Origin: Metopolophium dirhodum
Lineage: Eukaryota > Arthropoda > Insecta > Hemiptera > Aphididae
Assembly: GCF_019925205.1 (NCBI RefSeq)
Contig: NC_083565.1
Coordinates: 29,726,241 to 29,790,240, forward strand
DNA: 64,000 nucleotides
Direction of reading: 5' to 3'
How positions within the stretch are numbered: the first letter of the stretch is position 1; each line of letters opens with the position of its first letter. Below, piece after piece: positions 10,469 to 21,990 of this stretch. A model generated the notes under the pieces. That model saw only the letters and a list, made by a program, of their open reading frames with translations. It did no database searches and was not told the DNA's origin. The translations under genes and the position numbers were made by a program.

Positions 10469-11473
10469 CAGTGAAACCTCCACAAACGGACACCTCTCAA
10501 TAGCGGACACCTCCCAATAGCGGACGTTTTTTGGGGAACGGGGACATTTTCACTACTTTTCAATAGGAAAACCTCCAAATAGCGGACTCTCCGAATAACG
10601 GACATTATTTTATTAGGGAATTTTTAAAACAATGGTAAATTCCTAATCATTATTTGAAAATACAATCTGTAATATGCCTATCTGTTATACGTATTCACAT
10701 TCGTATGCGCTCTTGTAATAATGTAACATAATTACGATAAAATACTCGTTATGAGACGATACGATTATGACAAATTCGGTTATCGGTGAAGCGATTATGT
10801 GTTATGACAAAATTATGTTAGTTAGTGACGGTTTTCGACGCGATGACTACGTTAAAACAAAAGCGGTTGTCGCTTCGCGAAAAAATTGACATTTTAGATT
10901 ACCGTAAAAACAACGGAAACGTAGGAATTCGTGCACTCGCAGAAAAGTTTCAAGTTGGAAAAACACAGATCGCAGATATTGTTTCTAACACAGAAGAAAT
11001 TTATAAAGCGTGGGTTGAAAATGGAAATGAAGAACGAAAATTAACGAAACTAAGAAAATGTGAAGGCAGTGTGATTGATAAAGAACTTTTGGTCTGGTTT
11101 AGCAAAACTCGAGAAAAAAATTTACCAGTTTCCGAACCAACAGTACAAGAAAAGGCTAAACAACTTGCTGAAGTTCACGGATTAAACGACTTTAAAGCTT
11201 CAAAAATCTAAAAATGTAATAATAAATAATAAATAATAATTTTTGATTTTGATTGTAAAAATATACTTTAAATAATAATATGTAATTTGTAAAAATATAA
11301 AAATGTAATAACTTACAATAAATAATAAGTAAAAACATTACATATATGTACATACATAGTACATTATTATACAAATAAATTTCAAAAATTTATCCCCTCT
11401 GAATAACGGACACCTCCGAATAACGGACAAAATGTTGGTGACCAAGAGTGTCCGCTATTCAGAGGTTTCACTG
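10469..11473 (+). mobile_element. pogo/Tigger-type DNA transposon, internally deleted, 1,005 bp
   Basis: The left end CAGTGAAACCTCCACAAACG and right end ...TTCAGAGGTTTCACTG share the terminal CAGTGAAACCTC as an inverted repeat, and both are flanked by the dinucleotide TA, the target of the Tc1/mariner superfamily. Inside each end, short words AATAGCGGACA / GAATAACGGACA are repeated two to four times, likely transposase-binding sites. The only gene is the DNA-binding fragment at 10,825-11,211; the DDE catalytic domain is absent. The element is therefore non-autonomous but could be mobilised in trans. Confidence 0.88.
10825..11211 (+). CDS. Truncated pogo/Tigger transposase: CENP-B-like DNA-binding domain only
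   Basis: The 128-residue frame is uninterrupted. Residues about 11-60 (KRLSLREKIDILDY...GIRALAEKFQVGKTQIADIV) form the CENP-B/pogo N-terminal helix-turn-helix. Residues about 76-125 start the second helix-turn-helix (Tc5/CENP-B type), which stops at NDFKAS where family members continue into the recognition helix. The DDE nuclease that should follow, roughly another 300 residues, is missing. A second Met at position 7 (10,843) is an alternative start and matches the family's usual N-terminus better. The family role is binding to the element's own terminal repeats in the nucleus. This version could still bind them but cannot cut, so it might act as a competitor of active copies (inference). Confidence 0.8.
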   Translation: MTVFDAMTTLKQKRLSLREKIDILDYRKNNGNVGIRALAEKFQVGKTQIADIVSNTEEIYKAWVENGNEERKLTKLRKCEGSVIDKELLVWFSKTREKNLPVSEPTVQEKAKQLAEVHGLNDFKASKI

Positions 11474-11479
11474 TATAAT

Positions 11480-13350
11480 ACAAATATTACTATTTAATAG
11501 CAGTTTACAACATAAAAAAACATAAATTAACAGCGTCTGTGACTCGTAAAGATTTGGCTCTATGATTACGTATGCTTCCACGTTTTATATTTTTTAACAT
11601 AAATAATAAAGTATAAACGTTAAAATAATAAAATGTTTTACCTTTAATTTATTTTGCAACTAACTTAGTTACTTTTTTTCCATACATTTTTAACCATAAT
11701 GTCATAATATAATATAAGTAGGTACCAGTGGTGTAACTAGAACTTCTTTTGCCAGTAGCAAAATAATCCAGCGGGCCTCTTGTAATACAAATGTATGGGG
11801 ACATCCCTTGCAGAGTTATAATAATCATAGTTTTTTTATTTGCAAATGTTTTGATTAAAATCATGATCTTGGATAGCTGTATTTACATTTTAAATACTTC
11901 CAAATTCTTAATTAAAAAAATTATTAAGTAATACTATAAAAGTAATGAAATACATTTATGTAACAAAATACTTTACTACGATTACAGCTTATTATGAATA
12001 TTATGTGCAAAAATATTTGACATTTTTTTAGTCAATATTAGTACTATATTAACAGGTAGAGAAAATAGATTTTTAAGGCTTTTATCAAAGAATTAAAATA
12101 TGTGTTTAGTAAGTTATGATTAAAAATTATATAAATAGTTTATTTATATCAAAACAATCGTAATTAAATATTATGAATAGTTAAACAATAAAATGTTCAA
12201 CAAACTTATATAAGTGCTTATCAAAAAATTGTATATATTTTAATGATTTACGCGATAAAAAAACAATTGTTATACTGGTTTAATTTATATACGACGACGA
12301 TGTTCATGGTTACTTTTTCAGCGCCCATTTTTGGTTTTTGGTTGGTTTTTTGAGGTGTAAAGTGAAAACTGCAAGTAGACAAAAAAAAATTAAATTAAAA
12401 ATAGAAAACACGAACAATTTAAATTAATATAAAGATCAAAGAAATTTTGTTTCTCGTCAGCTATATACTCACAGAATATTATATTTGCACGAAAATTGCG
12501 TTATGCCGGAACGAAGCTTTTATACATCAGTGGCATAGTGTGCAGAGCACACTGGCGGGGTGGCGTGACCATAGCTCTGAAAGGTGATTCGAGTAACTGA
12601 TTTTGTACCTACGTCGGACGACGTCAAATATAACTATTTATTTACATATTTTACCATTTAACTTTGATAACATATCCATCGAGTATTGTGTAAACGGCTC
12701 AATTAGTATAGCTAAATCTGCTTCTAAAATATGTCACTAAATAATAGTGGGAAAATAGTGGACATTGTGATTCCCATATATTCCAATTTTGGTTAACGTC
12801 TACAATATATTATGCCCGTCAAGTTGACTTAAATCATAAAAATGTTTATTGAAATATAGATTCCTTTATAAAATATTCCACCAAAAAGTATTAATTAATC
12901 AGTTCCTTGGCTTGAATTATAGTTATTTCAAAATCCGATTTGAATATCGATAAAAATCATTAAAAATCAAGTGATATAAATTTTTTTTAAATGGTATCCA
13001 AATGTCGAATTGAAATCGAAAACAATTTAAATCGATAATTTATACCAAAATAATAATCGTCGTGGTTTCTTGTAGTTAGAAATCAAAATTTAAATCGTTA
13101 AAATGTAAAATTTATATTTTTAATCGAAAAAAGTACGTTTAAAATCTAATAAAAAATCTTTATACAATAAATTAAATCGACCACGTGAAATAGTAAATAA
13201 ATAGTTAAATTATAATATTAATATGTTTTTTTTTTAATTGAAATCAAAAAAAGCAAATATGTATTTATAAGTGAATTGAAATTAAAATTGAATATTTTGA
13301 TTTTGATTTCCATCACTGAATAAACCACAATACAATAAATATGAATACCT
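11480..13350. other. A+T-rich DNA with only short transposon-end fragments
   Basis: A CAGTGGTGTAACTAGAACTT terminus-like phrase at 11,727 and a CAGTGGCATAGTGTGCAGAG phrase at 12,531 look like single ends of hAT-type MITEs; I could not find matching opposite ends. The rest shows no gene. Confidence 0.35.
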
Positions 13351-13582
13351 TAATATTTTTTTTTTTTTTTTTTTTTATTTAAATAAACAAATATACAGTT
13401 TTACATTAATTGTACATTTGAATTATCTATCTTCAGTAAGCTAGGCTTGTGGCGAAGATAGAGAGTTATAAATTGATACATATCATGCTTAAAAACTAAA
13501 AAAAGGAAAAACTAAAACACTATTATTGCGTAATTATACAATACAAAAAGAGATAAATAAAATATAATACAATAAGGTTAAT

Positions 13583-15009
13583 CTAAGTTTCATTTAGAGA
13601 TGCATGTAGCCAATCATTAATTAATTTTTTAGCGTTATGATATTTGTAATTAATATTAACATTCTTCTTTATAGAGAAAGGCATAGAATTGTAATATATA
13701 GGACCTAGATAATCAACAAATTTTTGACCAACTGATTTTTTACAAAGAGATGTTTTAGCATCAAAAGATCGAAAAGCTCTTTTGTTACTAATTTCATTTT
13801 TTTCTACCCATTGATCTAAGTGTTTGATCACCCACATAATAGCCATTTTTTTGAAAACAAAGTTAACTGGTAATACATTGAACTCTTTAAAATTAAGACC
13901 AGTTGAACCAACATAGTTTGTTTTTTGTAAACATACACGCACTATCTGTCGTTGATGAAGCAGTAAAGGTTTTAGAGCGTTATCCGAGAGCCCTCCCCAG
14001 ATTAACAATCCATACTGAAATATTGCTTGATATAGAGCTAAGTATACAATTCGCATGACATGAACGGATATAATTTTACGTAGCTTATAAAAACTGTAAT
14101 TTAAACTTCGTAGACGCATAACTATGTTATTCACATGAAGATTCCATCTAAGGTGATTGTCAAACGTTAAACCTAGATATCGGGTACTAGATACTCTAAA
14201 TATTTTTTGACAGACTGTGCCATTACACAAAGTTCCATTATCACAGAAATGTAACGTAAGTTCATCAAAATTATCTTTAACATCATTTATCGAAAAGTTC
14301 ATAAACATAGTTTTTTTGAAATTGATAGATAGACTCCTAAGTTTTAAAAATTCCACAACAATTTTGGATTCTCGAGTTGCTTTGGTACTAACATCGCTCC
14401 AAGAGTCTCCACAATAGAGTAAGCAGGTGTCATCTGCATATGTAACTATTCTTCCATCAATGTCCAAATTACACATATGATTTATGTACAAAATAAATAA
14501 GAGTGGACCTAAGACACTTCCTTGAGGAACACCGCAGTTTATAAATAGATCATCACCTGTAATACCATTAATACGAACAGTTTGCTTTCTGTTTTCCAAG
14601 TAGCTTGTGAACCAAATTAAGCTTGTTACAGTGATACCAAAATTAGGTAAAATATTTATTAATTTTTTATGATTAACAGTATCAAAGGCTTTGGACAAAT
14701 CAAGAAAAATCGCGATTACTTTCTTACTGTTGTCTAGAGCGTTTTTTATAAAGTGTGTTGCACTATATAAAGCATTCTCCGTTCCCAAACCGGGTCTAAA
14801 ACCAAACTGCTGTTTCGAAAGGAGTTCATGTTTTTCTAAAAATGTTATGAGCCTGTTTTTAACGATTTTCTCTAGAATTTTCGAAAAATTGCTAAGCATG
14901 GAAATTGGTCTATAATTGTTTATGCACGTTTTATCCCCATTTTTATATATTGGTTTAATTATAGCTAATTTAAGTTTCTCGGGAAAAATACCATTTTTAA
15001 TACTTAAGT
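13583..15009 (-). pseudogene. LINE ORF2, reverse transcriptase part
   Basis: From the Met at 14,899 the frame has 438 residues, but it is open upstream to about 15,009, where it reads NGDKTCINNYRPIS, so that Met is internal. Counting from it, RT blocks are QFGFRPGLGTENAL (31-44), IFLDLSKAFDTVNH (64-77), CGVPQGSVLGPLLFILYIN (122-140) and the catalytic TYADDT (153-158). The thumb and C-terminal part follow to the stop. All the main catalytic Asp residues are present. It is the C-terminal continuation of the endonuclease frame at 15,004-16,560, separated by a shift in a TA run. The family copies its RNA at a nicked chromosomal target. Confidence 0.85.
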
Positions 15010-16560
15010 TATATATATATATGTCAGAGGGCTTATAATACTGTCTATTACAAGTTTTAAAATCTTTACCGAGATACCATCAAAACCCACAGCAGTATCA
15101 TCTTTAAGTTTATTTATCATTACTCGAACATCAGATTCTTTAATGTTTTCATTAAATGTACTGTTAAATGATATAGGAGTAATGTTCTCCTCGAACTTAA
15201 ATGTTGACTCCTCAATATTACAGGCTAGATTGTTGCCAATATTTATAAAGAAATTGTTAAATGTATTTGCAATATTTAGAGGCTCATTTTTGACATCAAG
15301 AGTGTAATCATCTATTTTAATAACTTTAACATCATCATTCTTATTATTATTCTTATTTAATATCTCATTAATTACCTTCCAAGTTAGTTTTGGACTAAAC
15401 GAGAACTTCTGAAATTTGTTTTTATAATAATTTATCTTTGCAGCTCGTATAATAGATGTTAATTTATTTTTGTATTTATTATAATATATAGCAAGTCTAA
15501 CATTATTTGGATATTTTCTAACTTTTAAAGATAATTTTTGTTTAAAGTGCACCGAGCAAAGAAGACCAGCTGTCATCCATTCTCTAATCCTATTATTTTT
15601 AGAGTTGAAAACTTTTTTTGTTGTTGACATTTTGACAAAAGTATTAATTTTGTCTAGGAAAATATCCATACAACTATTAACATCATTGCAGTTAAAAATA
15701 TCCGCCCAACATTCATTTTTAAATAACTTTTCCAGATCATTATAGTTGATTGTCTTAACATTGCAATTAAAGACACTCTTTTCTTTACTAATTTCAATTG
15801 CCAAAACCGTGGAGAAGTGATCGGTAATATTTGTCTGAATAACACCTGCTTCTATTTTGGAGTTCAATGCATTTCCCGATTTAATAAAAATATGATCCAA
15901 GCATGAGTGTCTTTGGCCAATTGGGGTTCTAGTATAAACATTAATTAGTGACCTAAAACCTTTTTCAGATATAGTATCAAGGTATTCATTTTCATCACAA
16001 TCAGAGCCAATAATATTTAGATTGATATCACCAATTATTATAACATGTCCATTTATACACCCATCTTTAGACAGAATACTATTAATAATGGTCAAAAATT
16101 TGTTCTTATCACCAGAGGGAGATCTATATATACAATAAACCCTAAAAAATACATTACATAACTTAAACGCGACTTTCATAATATTAGCCTCTATGTATTC
16201 GTATTCAAAAATATCAGTACATAAATGAGTTTTAACAAAGATTATAACACCATCATTCTGGTTTCTTTTAAGTTTAGAAAAGTACATATTATACCCTTGT
16301 ATAGAATAATTACAAAAATTAACATCATGCCAGGTTTCAGTTAAAATAATTAAATCTAAGTTTTTACTATGTATATCATTTTCCAAAAATAACAAAAATT
16401 CATCAAAATTATGCCTTACACTTCTAATATTGCAGTTTAGTACATTTAGAGTTGTATTATGAAATAGATTGAATTTACATATGAATTCAGATATAGAATT
16501 AAAATATTGCGTTTTATAATCTAGAAAACGATTTAATAAATTAGAATTAAACATTAGCAT
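15004..16560 (-). pseudogene. LINE ORF2, endonuclease part (N-terminal)
   Basis: The 518-codon frame holds an exonuclease-endonuclease-phosphatase domain in its first half. It has NCNIRSV (substrate-binding Asn), LTETWHD (metal-binding Glu), IIIGDINLNI, CLDHIFIKS and the final ITDHFSTV with the catalytic Asp-His pair. It then runs through a linker rich in Asn and Lys to a conserved pre-RT block (DDTAVGFDGISVKILK) and stops after LTYIYIT. The stop comes directly after a TATATATATATAT run at 15,010-15,022. One TA unit less would join it to the RT frame, so the two are one broken gene. The enzyme nicks target DNA to prime reverse transcription. Confidence 0.85.
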
Positions 16561-16636
16561 AACTAAAAGAAAAAAAAGAAAATATATTAATATATATGAT
16601 TTAGGAACTATAAATTATTATTATTATTCTTATATA

Positions 16637-17506
16637 TTATAATTTAATTGTTGACAAGTCAGTCTCGTCGTATATAATAGTGGCTTTCGAGGTTTCACTT
16701 TTTTTGATAAAAATTTTACAGTCATTATACCAGACAAACTTAAAGTTATTTTCTTTAGCAAACATTCTACATTTAAAAAATAGATTACTATTATATTGTG
16801 TAAGATAATTATTAACAAAAATACCTCCATTTCCCCAGCTTTCATTAATACTACATGCCTTTACTTTTTTCTTTTTTGCGGACTCCATGAGGGTTTTTTT
16901 CTGATGCGTTGATGAGAGTTCAGCTATGATCTTCATCGGTTTATTAGGTATTTTTGATCTTATACTGAAAGCCTTGATTACTGTCACTGGTTGACCCATT
17001 ACAGCTGCAATATTTTCAACTACTTTTTCGCAGTTTTCATTTTTCAAATCTGGTACACCAATTATCTCAACATGATTTAAGATTGATTTCTGTTCAAGTA
17101 GATTTAGTCGCTTGGATAGTTTGTAGATATCAGAGTTCAACTTAATATTATTTTCCTTTAACACATTATTCTCTTCTTTAAGTTCTTTAATTTTATGTAG
17201 CACTTCATTCAGCTGCTTACTAAAATCATCAAATTTAGCACTCATAAATTTAACAGAATTAGTCAAATCCGACAGAGTCTCGTTTGACCCAACAAAAACG
17301 TCTTCATTTTTAGATTTAGTATTGCTAGTAAGACCCACATTAACTTTACATTTTGCGCATGAAAATTTTAGTTTGGCTTCATGTGTTAATTTCCTAAATG
17401 CCGTTTCTCTAAAACTAGCACATGAGAAGTGTAAGTAGTCTTTACAGTTTTTACATTTAATTTCATCACTGTCGTAGATTTCATCATTACACACTAAACA
17501 TAGCAT
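16637..17506 (-). CDS. LINE ORF1 protein: PHD-like zinc finger, coiled coil, FP-like domain
   Basis: I place the start at 17,506, where the zinc finger begins after two residues; a longer 303-residue frame begins at 17,548, but its first codon lies in the neighbouring element's terminal repeat. The 289-residue protein has a C4HC3 pattern at C3, C6, C18, C21, H26, C29, C50, C53, like a PHD finger. A coiled coil follows at about 88-140 (KIKELKEENNVLKENN). The C-terminal half resembles the ORF1/baculovirus FP-like domain found in many insect LINEs. ORF1 proteins bind the element's RNA and assemble the RNP; the finger may bind nucleic acid or protein. The frame is intact, unlike ORF2. Confidence 0.82.
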   Translation of the reverse strand: MLCLVCNDEIYDSDEIKCKNCKDYLHFSCASFRETAFRKLTHEAKLKFSCAKCKVNVGLTSNTKSKNEDVFVGSNETLSDLTNSVKFMSAKFDDFSKQLNEVLHKIKELKEENNVLKENNIKLNSDIYKLSKRLNLLEQKSILNHVEIIGVPDLKNENCEKVVENIAAVMGQPVTVIKAFSIRSKIPNKPMKIIAELSSTHQKKTLMESAKKKKVKACSINESWGNGGIFVNNYLTQYNSNLFFKCRMFAKENNFKFVWYNDCKIFIKKSETSKATIIYDETDLSTIKL

Positions 17507-17537
17507 TGTAATAACGAAATGTCGATAACGAAATGTC

Positions 17538-17546
17538 GATAAAATC
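17538..17546. repeat. 9-bp target duplication GATAAAATC, left copy
   Basis: GATAAAATC directly precedes the left terminal repeat of the foldback element and recurs at 22,012-22,020 right after its right end, as expected for Mutator-type or foldback insertion. Confidence 0.85.
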
Positions 17547-17579
17547 ACCGCCGTGAAGTTGGCCCTTACACTTTTTCAA

Positions 17580-19803
17580 AAAAAGTTTTGCACAGTGCCA
17601 ATATTTTGCAAGTAATTAGCAAGAATTTGCAAGTCCAATCCCAGAATTTGCAAGTCAAAAATAAAGGAGTTATAAGGGGTGGAACCGAGGAAGGGCTAAC
17701 TTCACGCAGCCCTGACATGTTGTCAGAAACTTTCAAAACTGGTGTCAAAACACTCGTTATAATTAGCAAGAATTTGCAAGTCCATTCCCGAAATTTGCAA
17801 GTCAAAATTCCTACCCCTACGATTTTTCAAAGTATTTTTCCCAGCCCTGACATGTTGTCAGAAACTTTCAAAACTGGTGTCAAAACACTCGTTATAATTA
17901 GCAAGAATTTGCAAGTCCACTCCCGAAATTTGCAAGTCGAAATTCCTACCCCTACGATTTTTCAAAGTTTTCCACCCCAGCCCTGACATGTTGTCAGAAA
18001 CTTTCAAAACTGGTGTCAAAACACTCGTTATAATTAGCAAGAATTTGCAAGTCCACTCCCGAAATTTGCAAGTCGAAAATCTCACCCCTACGATTTTTCA
18101 AAGTTTTCCACCCCAGCCCTGACTTGTTGTCAGAAACTTTCAAAACTGGTGTCAAAACACTCGTTATAATTAGCAAGAATTTGCAAGTCCACTCCCGAAA
18201 TTTGCAAGTCAAAATTATACTTTAACATATTATACTACATAATTATGGCATTTACTATAGCTTACTTATGCTAAAATAATTAAATGTAAAAAATAATTTA
18301 AAATGAAATAATTTAAATTACAATGTAAATCATTTAAGAATTTATTATAGGTTGTTTAAGATAAATATTATAAGATATAATTAGCAAGAATTTGCAAGTC
18401 CACTCCCGAAATTTGCAAGTCGAAAATCTCACCCCTACGATTTTTCAAAGTTTTCCACCCCAGCCCTGACTTGTTGTCAGAAACTTTCAAAACTGGTGTC
18501 AAAACACTCGTTATAATTAGCAAGAATTTGCAAGTCCACTCCCGAAATTTGCAAGTCAAAATTCCTACCCCTACGATTTTTCAAAGTATTTTTCCCAGCC
18601 CTGACATGTTGTCAGAAACTTTCAAAACTGGTGTCAAAACACTCGTTATAATTAGCAAGAATTTGCAAGTCCACTCCCGAAATTTGCAAGTCGAAAATCT
18701 CACCCCTACGATTTTTCAAAGTTTTCCACCCCAGCCCTGACTTGTTGTCAGAAACTTTCAAAACTGGTGTCAAAACACTCGTTATAATTAGCAAGAATTT
18801 GCAAGTCCACTCCCGAAATTTGCAAGTCGAAAATCTCACCCCTACGATTTTTCAAAGTTTTCCACCCCAGCCCTGACTTGTTGTCAGAAACTTTCAAAAC
18901 TGGTGTCAAAACACTCGTTATAATTAGCAAGAATTTGCAAGTCCACTCCCGAAATTTGCAAGTCAAAATTCCTACCCCTACGATTTTTCAAAGTATTTTT
19001 CCCAGCCCTGACATGTTGTCAGAAACTTTCAAAACTGGTGTCAAAACACTCGTTATAATTAGCAAGAATTTGCAAGTCCACTCCCGAAATTTGCAAGTCG
19101 AAAATCTCACCCCTACGAATTTCAAAGTTTTCCACCCCAGCCCTGACTTGTTGTCAGAAACTTTCAAAACTGGTGTCAAAACACTCGTTATAATTAGCAA
19201 GAATTTGCAAGTCCACTCCCGAAATTTGCAAGTCAAAATTATACTTTAACATATTATACTACATAATTATGGCATTTACTATAGCTTACTTATGCTAAAA
19301 TAATTAAATGTAAAAAATAATTTAAAATGAAATAATTTAAATTACAATGTAAATCATTTAAGAATTTATTATAGGTTGTTTAAGATAAATATTATAAGAT
19401 ATAATTAGCAAGAATTTGCAAGTCCACTCCCGAAATTTTCAAGTCGAAAATCTCACCCCTACGATTTTTCAAAGTTTTCCACCCCAGCCCTGACTTGTTG
19501 TCAGAAACTTTCAAAACTGGTGTCAAAACACTCGTTATAATTATCAAGAATTTGCAAGTCCATTCCCGAAATTTGCAAGTCGAAAATCTCACCCCTACGA
19601 TTTTTCAAAGTTTTCCACCCCAGCCCTGACTTGTTGTCAGAAACTTTCAAAACTGGTGTCAAAACACTCGTTATAATTAGCAAGAATTTGCAAGTCCACT
19701 CCCGAAATTTGCAAGTCAAAATTCCTACCCCTACGATTTTTCAAAGTTTTCCACCCCAGCCCTGACTTGTTGTCAGAAACTTTCAAAACTGGTGTCAAAA
19801 CAC
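17580..19803 (+). repeat. 136-bp tandem-repeat array, left arm
   Basis: Monomers contain GCAAGAATTTGCAAGTCC, CCCGAAATTTGCAAGTC, CCCCTACGATTTTTCAAAG and TTGTCAGAAACTTTCAAAAC, with starts of CACTCGTTATAATTA at 17,751, 17,886, 18,022 and 18,158. Two monomer types alternate, one ending TATTTTTCCCAGCCCTGACA and the other TTTTCCACCCCAGCCCTGAC. A unique-looking 165-bp spacer (ATTATACTTTAACATATTAT...) occurs twice, at about 18,214 and 19,239, so a roughly 1,025-bp higher-order block was duplicated. The open frames here are artefacts of the repeat. Confidence 0.93.
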
Positions 19804-21232
19804 AATAATTTATAACCCTTTAGTCCTCAAAAATATTATAACAAAATAAAAAACCCTCACATAATAAATTATAGAATGAAATAGAATATATCAAGTGCTT
19901 TTTTACAATGTAAAAGCAACAACTTAAATGTACTAGACCGTATTTAAACATTTATCGCCCCAGGGCAACAGAAGTTTTTTTTTATTAAATTTCTTTATTA
20001 ACAATAAAATATAAAGTAAACAATATATAGGTAAGGTCTGATTCCACCAAAAAGTTAAGGATGAACATTGAACAACTCACATTTAAAAAAGAAGCGGCCA
20101 AGTGCGAGTCGGACTCGAACACGAAGGGTTCCGTAGCACCAAGTAACGTAAATATTAAGTCGTTTAGTTCGGCTGGCACGAACTTTGGCCCCACCACCAG
20201 GTCCAGCAGAAGTCTTATACCAAGTCTCAGTCCATTATGGCATTATAACCCATCTTAGTCTATCTTAGCCTGTGATTAAGATTACATTTTTAAATATATA
20301 CATGACAAAATATATATATATTATATTATATTATATATATTACTATTATTATTATTATTTACTTGTCTACTTATTCACTTATTAAAAAAAACTACTTACT
20401 AGATCTCGTTCAAACCAATTTTCGGTGGAAGTTTGCATGGTAATGTACATCATATATTTTTCTTAGTATTATCATTCTCTTATTTTAGAAGTTATAGGGG
20501 GGGGGGGGGGGGGGGGGGGAAAGACACAAATTTTACCACTTTTGAAGTGACTATCGCGCAAACAATTTAGTTTAAAAAAAAAGATATTAAAAACCTCAAT
20601 ATCATTTTTGAAGACCTATCCATAGATGGGTTGGATGAAAACAAATTATTGAGTTTCAGTATGGGCAACCCCTAAAATGTATTTTTTTTCTATTTTTGTG
20701 TGAAAATCTTAATGCGGTTCATAGAATACATCTACTTACCAAGTTTTAACTTTTAACAGTATAGCTCTCATAGTTTCGAAGAAAAGTGGCAGTGACACCA
20801 TGACGGACAGACAGACAGACATGACGAATCTATAAGGGTTCCGTTTTTTGCTACGGAACCCTAAAAAAACAGAATTTCAAACTTAATAATAAGATTTTGA
20901 AGATTTTTTAACCATAACTTCCAAAGAAAATTTAACCGACTTTTTTTAAAAGTGCCATTATTATGCTTATAAAAACAAACATTTTAAAAAACAAAATTCA
21001 TAAAAATCGCTTTGGAGCTAAATAAACTGGTATGGTTTCAATAATTCATATTTTCATGTATTACTTATCTCTTAAATCTCTAGAAAAACAAGTGTTAAAT
21101 AAACATTATAATTTATAATATTACATTTGACATATTAAAAATGAATACATTGATATCTTTATAAGCATTTAAATTTTTTTTCTTATTATCAAAATAAATT
21201 ACTGTACATATTAATTAAACAGCTATCAAACA
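19804..21232. other. Centre of the foldback element
   Basis: About 1.4 kb without a credible gene. It holds the hairpin-ended repeat at 20,085-20,866 and a run of 23 G at 20,497-20,519. Confidence 0.7.
20085..20866 (+). mobile_element. Conserved insect short repeat with hairpin end (class uncertain)
   Basis: The block starts GCGGCCAAGTGCGAGTCGGA, continues ACGAAGGGTTCCGTAGCA, and ends with GACAGACAGACAGACATGAC, AATCTATAAGGGTTCCG and TGCTACGGAACCCTAAAA. The 14-mer AGGGTTCCGTAGCA at 20,125-20,138 is repeated as an exact reverse complement at 20,849-20,862. A 10-bp stem also forms between 20,835-20,844 and 20,853-20,862. I recognise both phrases as belonging to a repeat spread over many insects, but whether it is a SINE, a MITE or a rolling-circle derivative I cannot say. 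It lies nested inside the foldback element. Confidence 0.6.
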
Positions 21233-21990
21233 TGGACTTGCAAATTCTTGCTAATTATAACGAGTGTTTTGACACCAGTTTTGAAAGTTTCTGACAACAT
21301 GTCAGGGCTGGGAAAAATACTTTGAAAAATCGTAGGGGTAGGAATTTTGACTTGCAAATTTCGGGAATGGACTTGCAAATTCTTGCTAATTATAACGAGT
21401 GTTTTGACACCAGTTTTGAAAGTTTCTGACAACATGTCAGGGCTGGTAAAAATACTTTGAAATATCGTAGGGGTAGGAATTTTGACTTGCAAATTTCGGG
21501 AATGGACTTGCAAATTCTTGCTAATTATAACGAGTGTTTTGACACCAGTTTTGAAAGTTTCTGACAACAAGTCAGGGCTGGGGTGGAAAACTTTGAAAAA
21601 TCGTAGGGGTGAGATTTTCGACTTGCAAATTTCGGGAGTGGACTTGCAAATTCTTGCTAATTATAACGAGTGTTTTGACACCAGTTTTGAAAGTTTCTGA
21701 CAACATGTCAGGGCTGGGAAAAATACTTTGAAAAATCGTAGGGGTAGGAATTTTGACTTGCAAATTTCGGGAGTGGACTTGCAAATTCTTGCTAATTATA
21801 ACGAGTGTTTTGACACCAGTTTTGAAAGTTTCTGACAACATGTCAGGTCTGCGTGAAGTTAGCCCTTCCTCGGTTCCACCCCTTATAACTCCTTTATTTT
21901 TGACTTGCAAATTCTGGGATTGGACTTGCAAATTCTTGCTAATTACTTGCAAAATATTGGCACTGTGCAAAACTTTTTTTGAAAAAGTGT
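21233..21990 (-). repeat. 136-bp tandem-repeat array, right arm (inverted)
   Basis: About five monomers identical in type to the left array but on the opposite strand, ending at the terminal block 21,838-22,011. With the left arm it could fold into a hairpin of roughly 750 bp. Confidence 0.93.

Larger units (their letters stand above)
13356..17546 (-). mobile_element. Near full-length jockey/CR1-like LINE
   Basis: Read on the minus strand the order is 5' leader, ORF1 (17,506-16,637), a 76-nt gap, ORF2 (16,560-13,583, one frameshift), a 3' UTR of about 206 nt and a poly(A) tail seen as 21 T at 13,356-13,376. ORF1 with a PHD-like finger, followed by ORF2 with apurinic-type endonuclease and reverse transcriptase, is the layout of the jockey/CR1 group. 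The leader sequence upstream of 17,546 is interrupted by the foldback element at 17,547-22,011 and probably resumes at 22,012. I could not identify a target duplication for the LINE itself. Confidence 0.85.

Noticed and set aside
17588..19249. Many open frames of 65-130 codons in the array, reading ISKNLQV and TCKFREW-type repeats
   Set aside because: They occur on both strands in every monomer and break at each spacer; they are by-products of a 136-bp repeat without stops, not genes.
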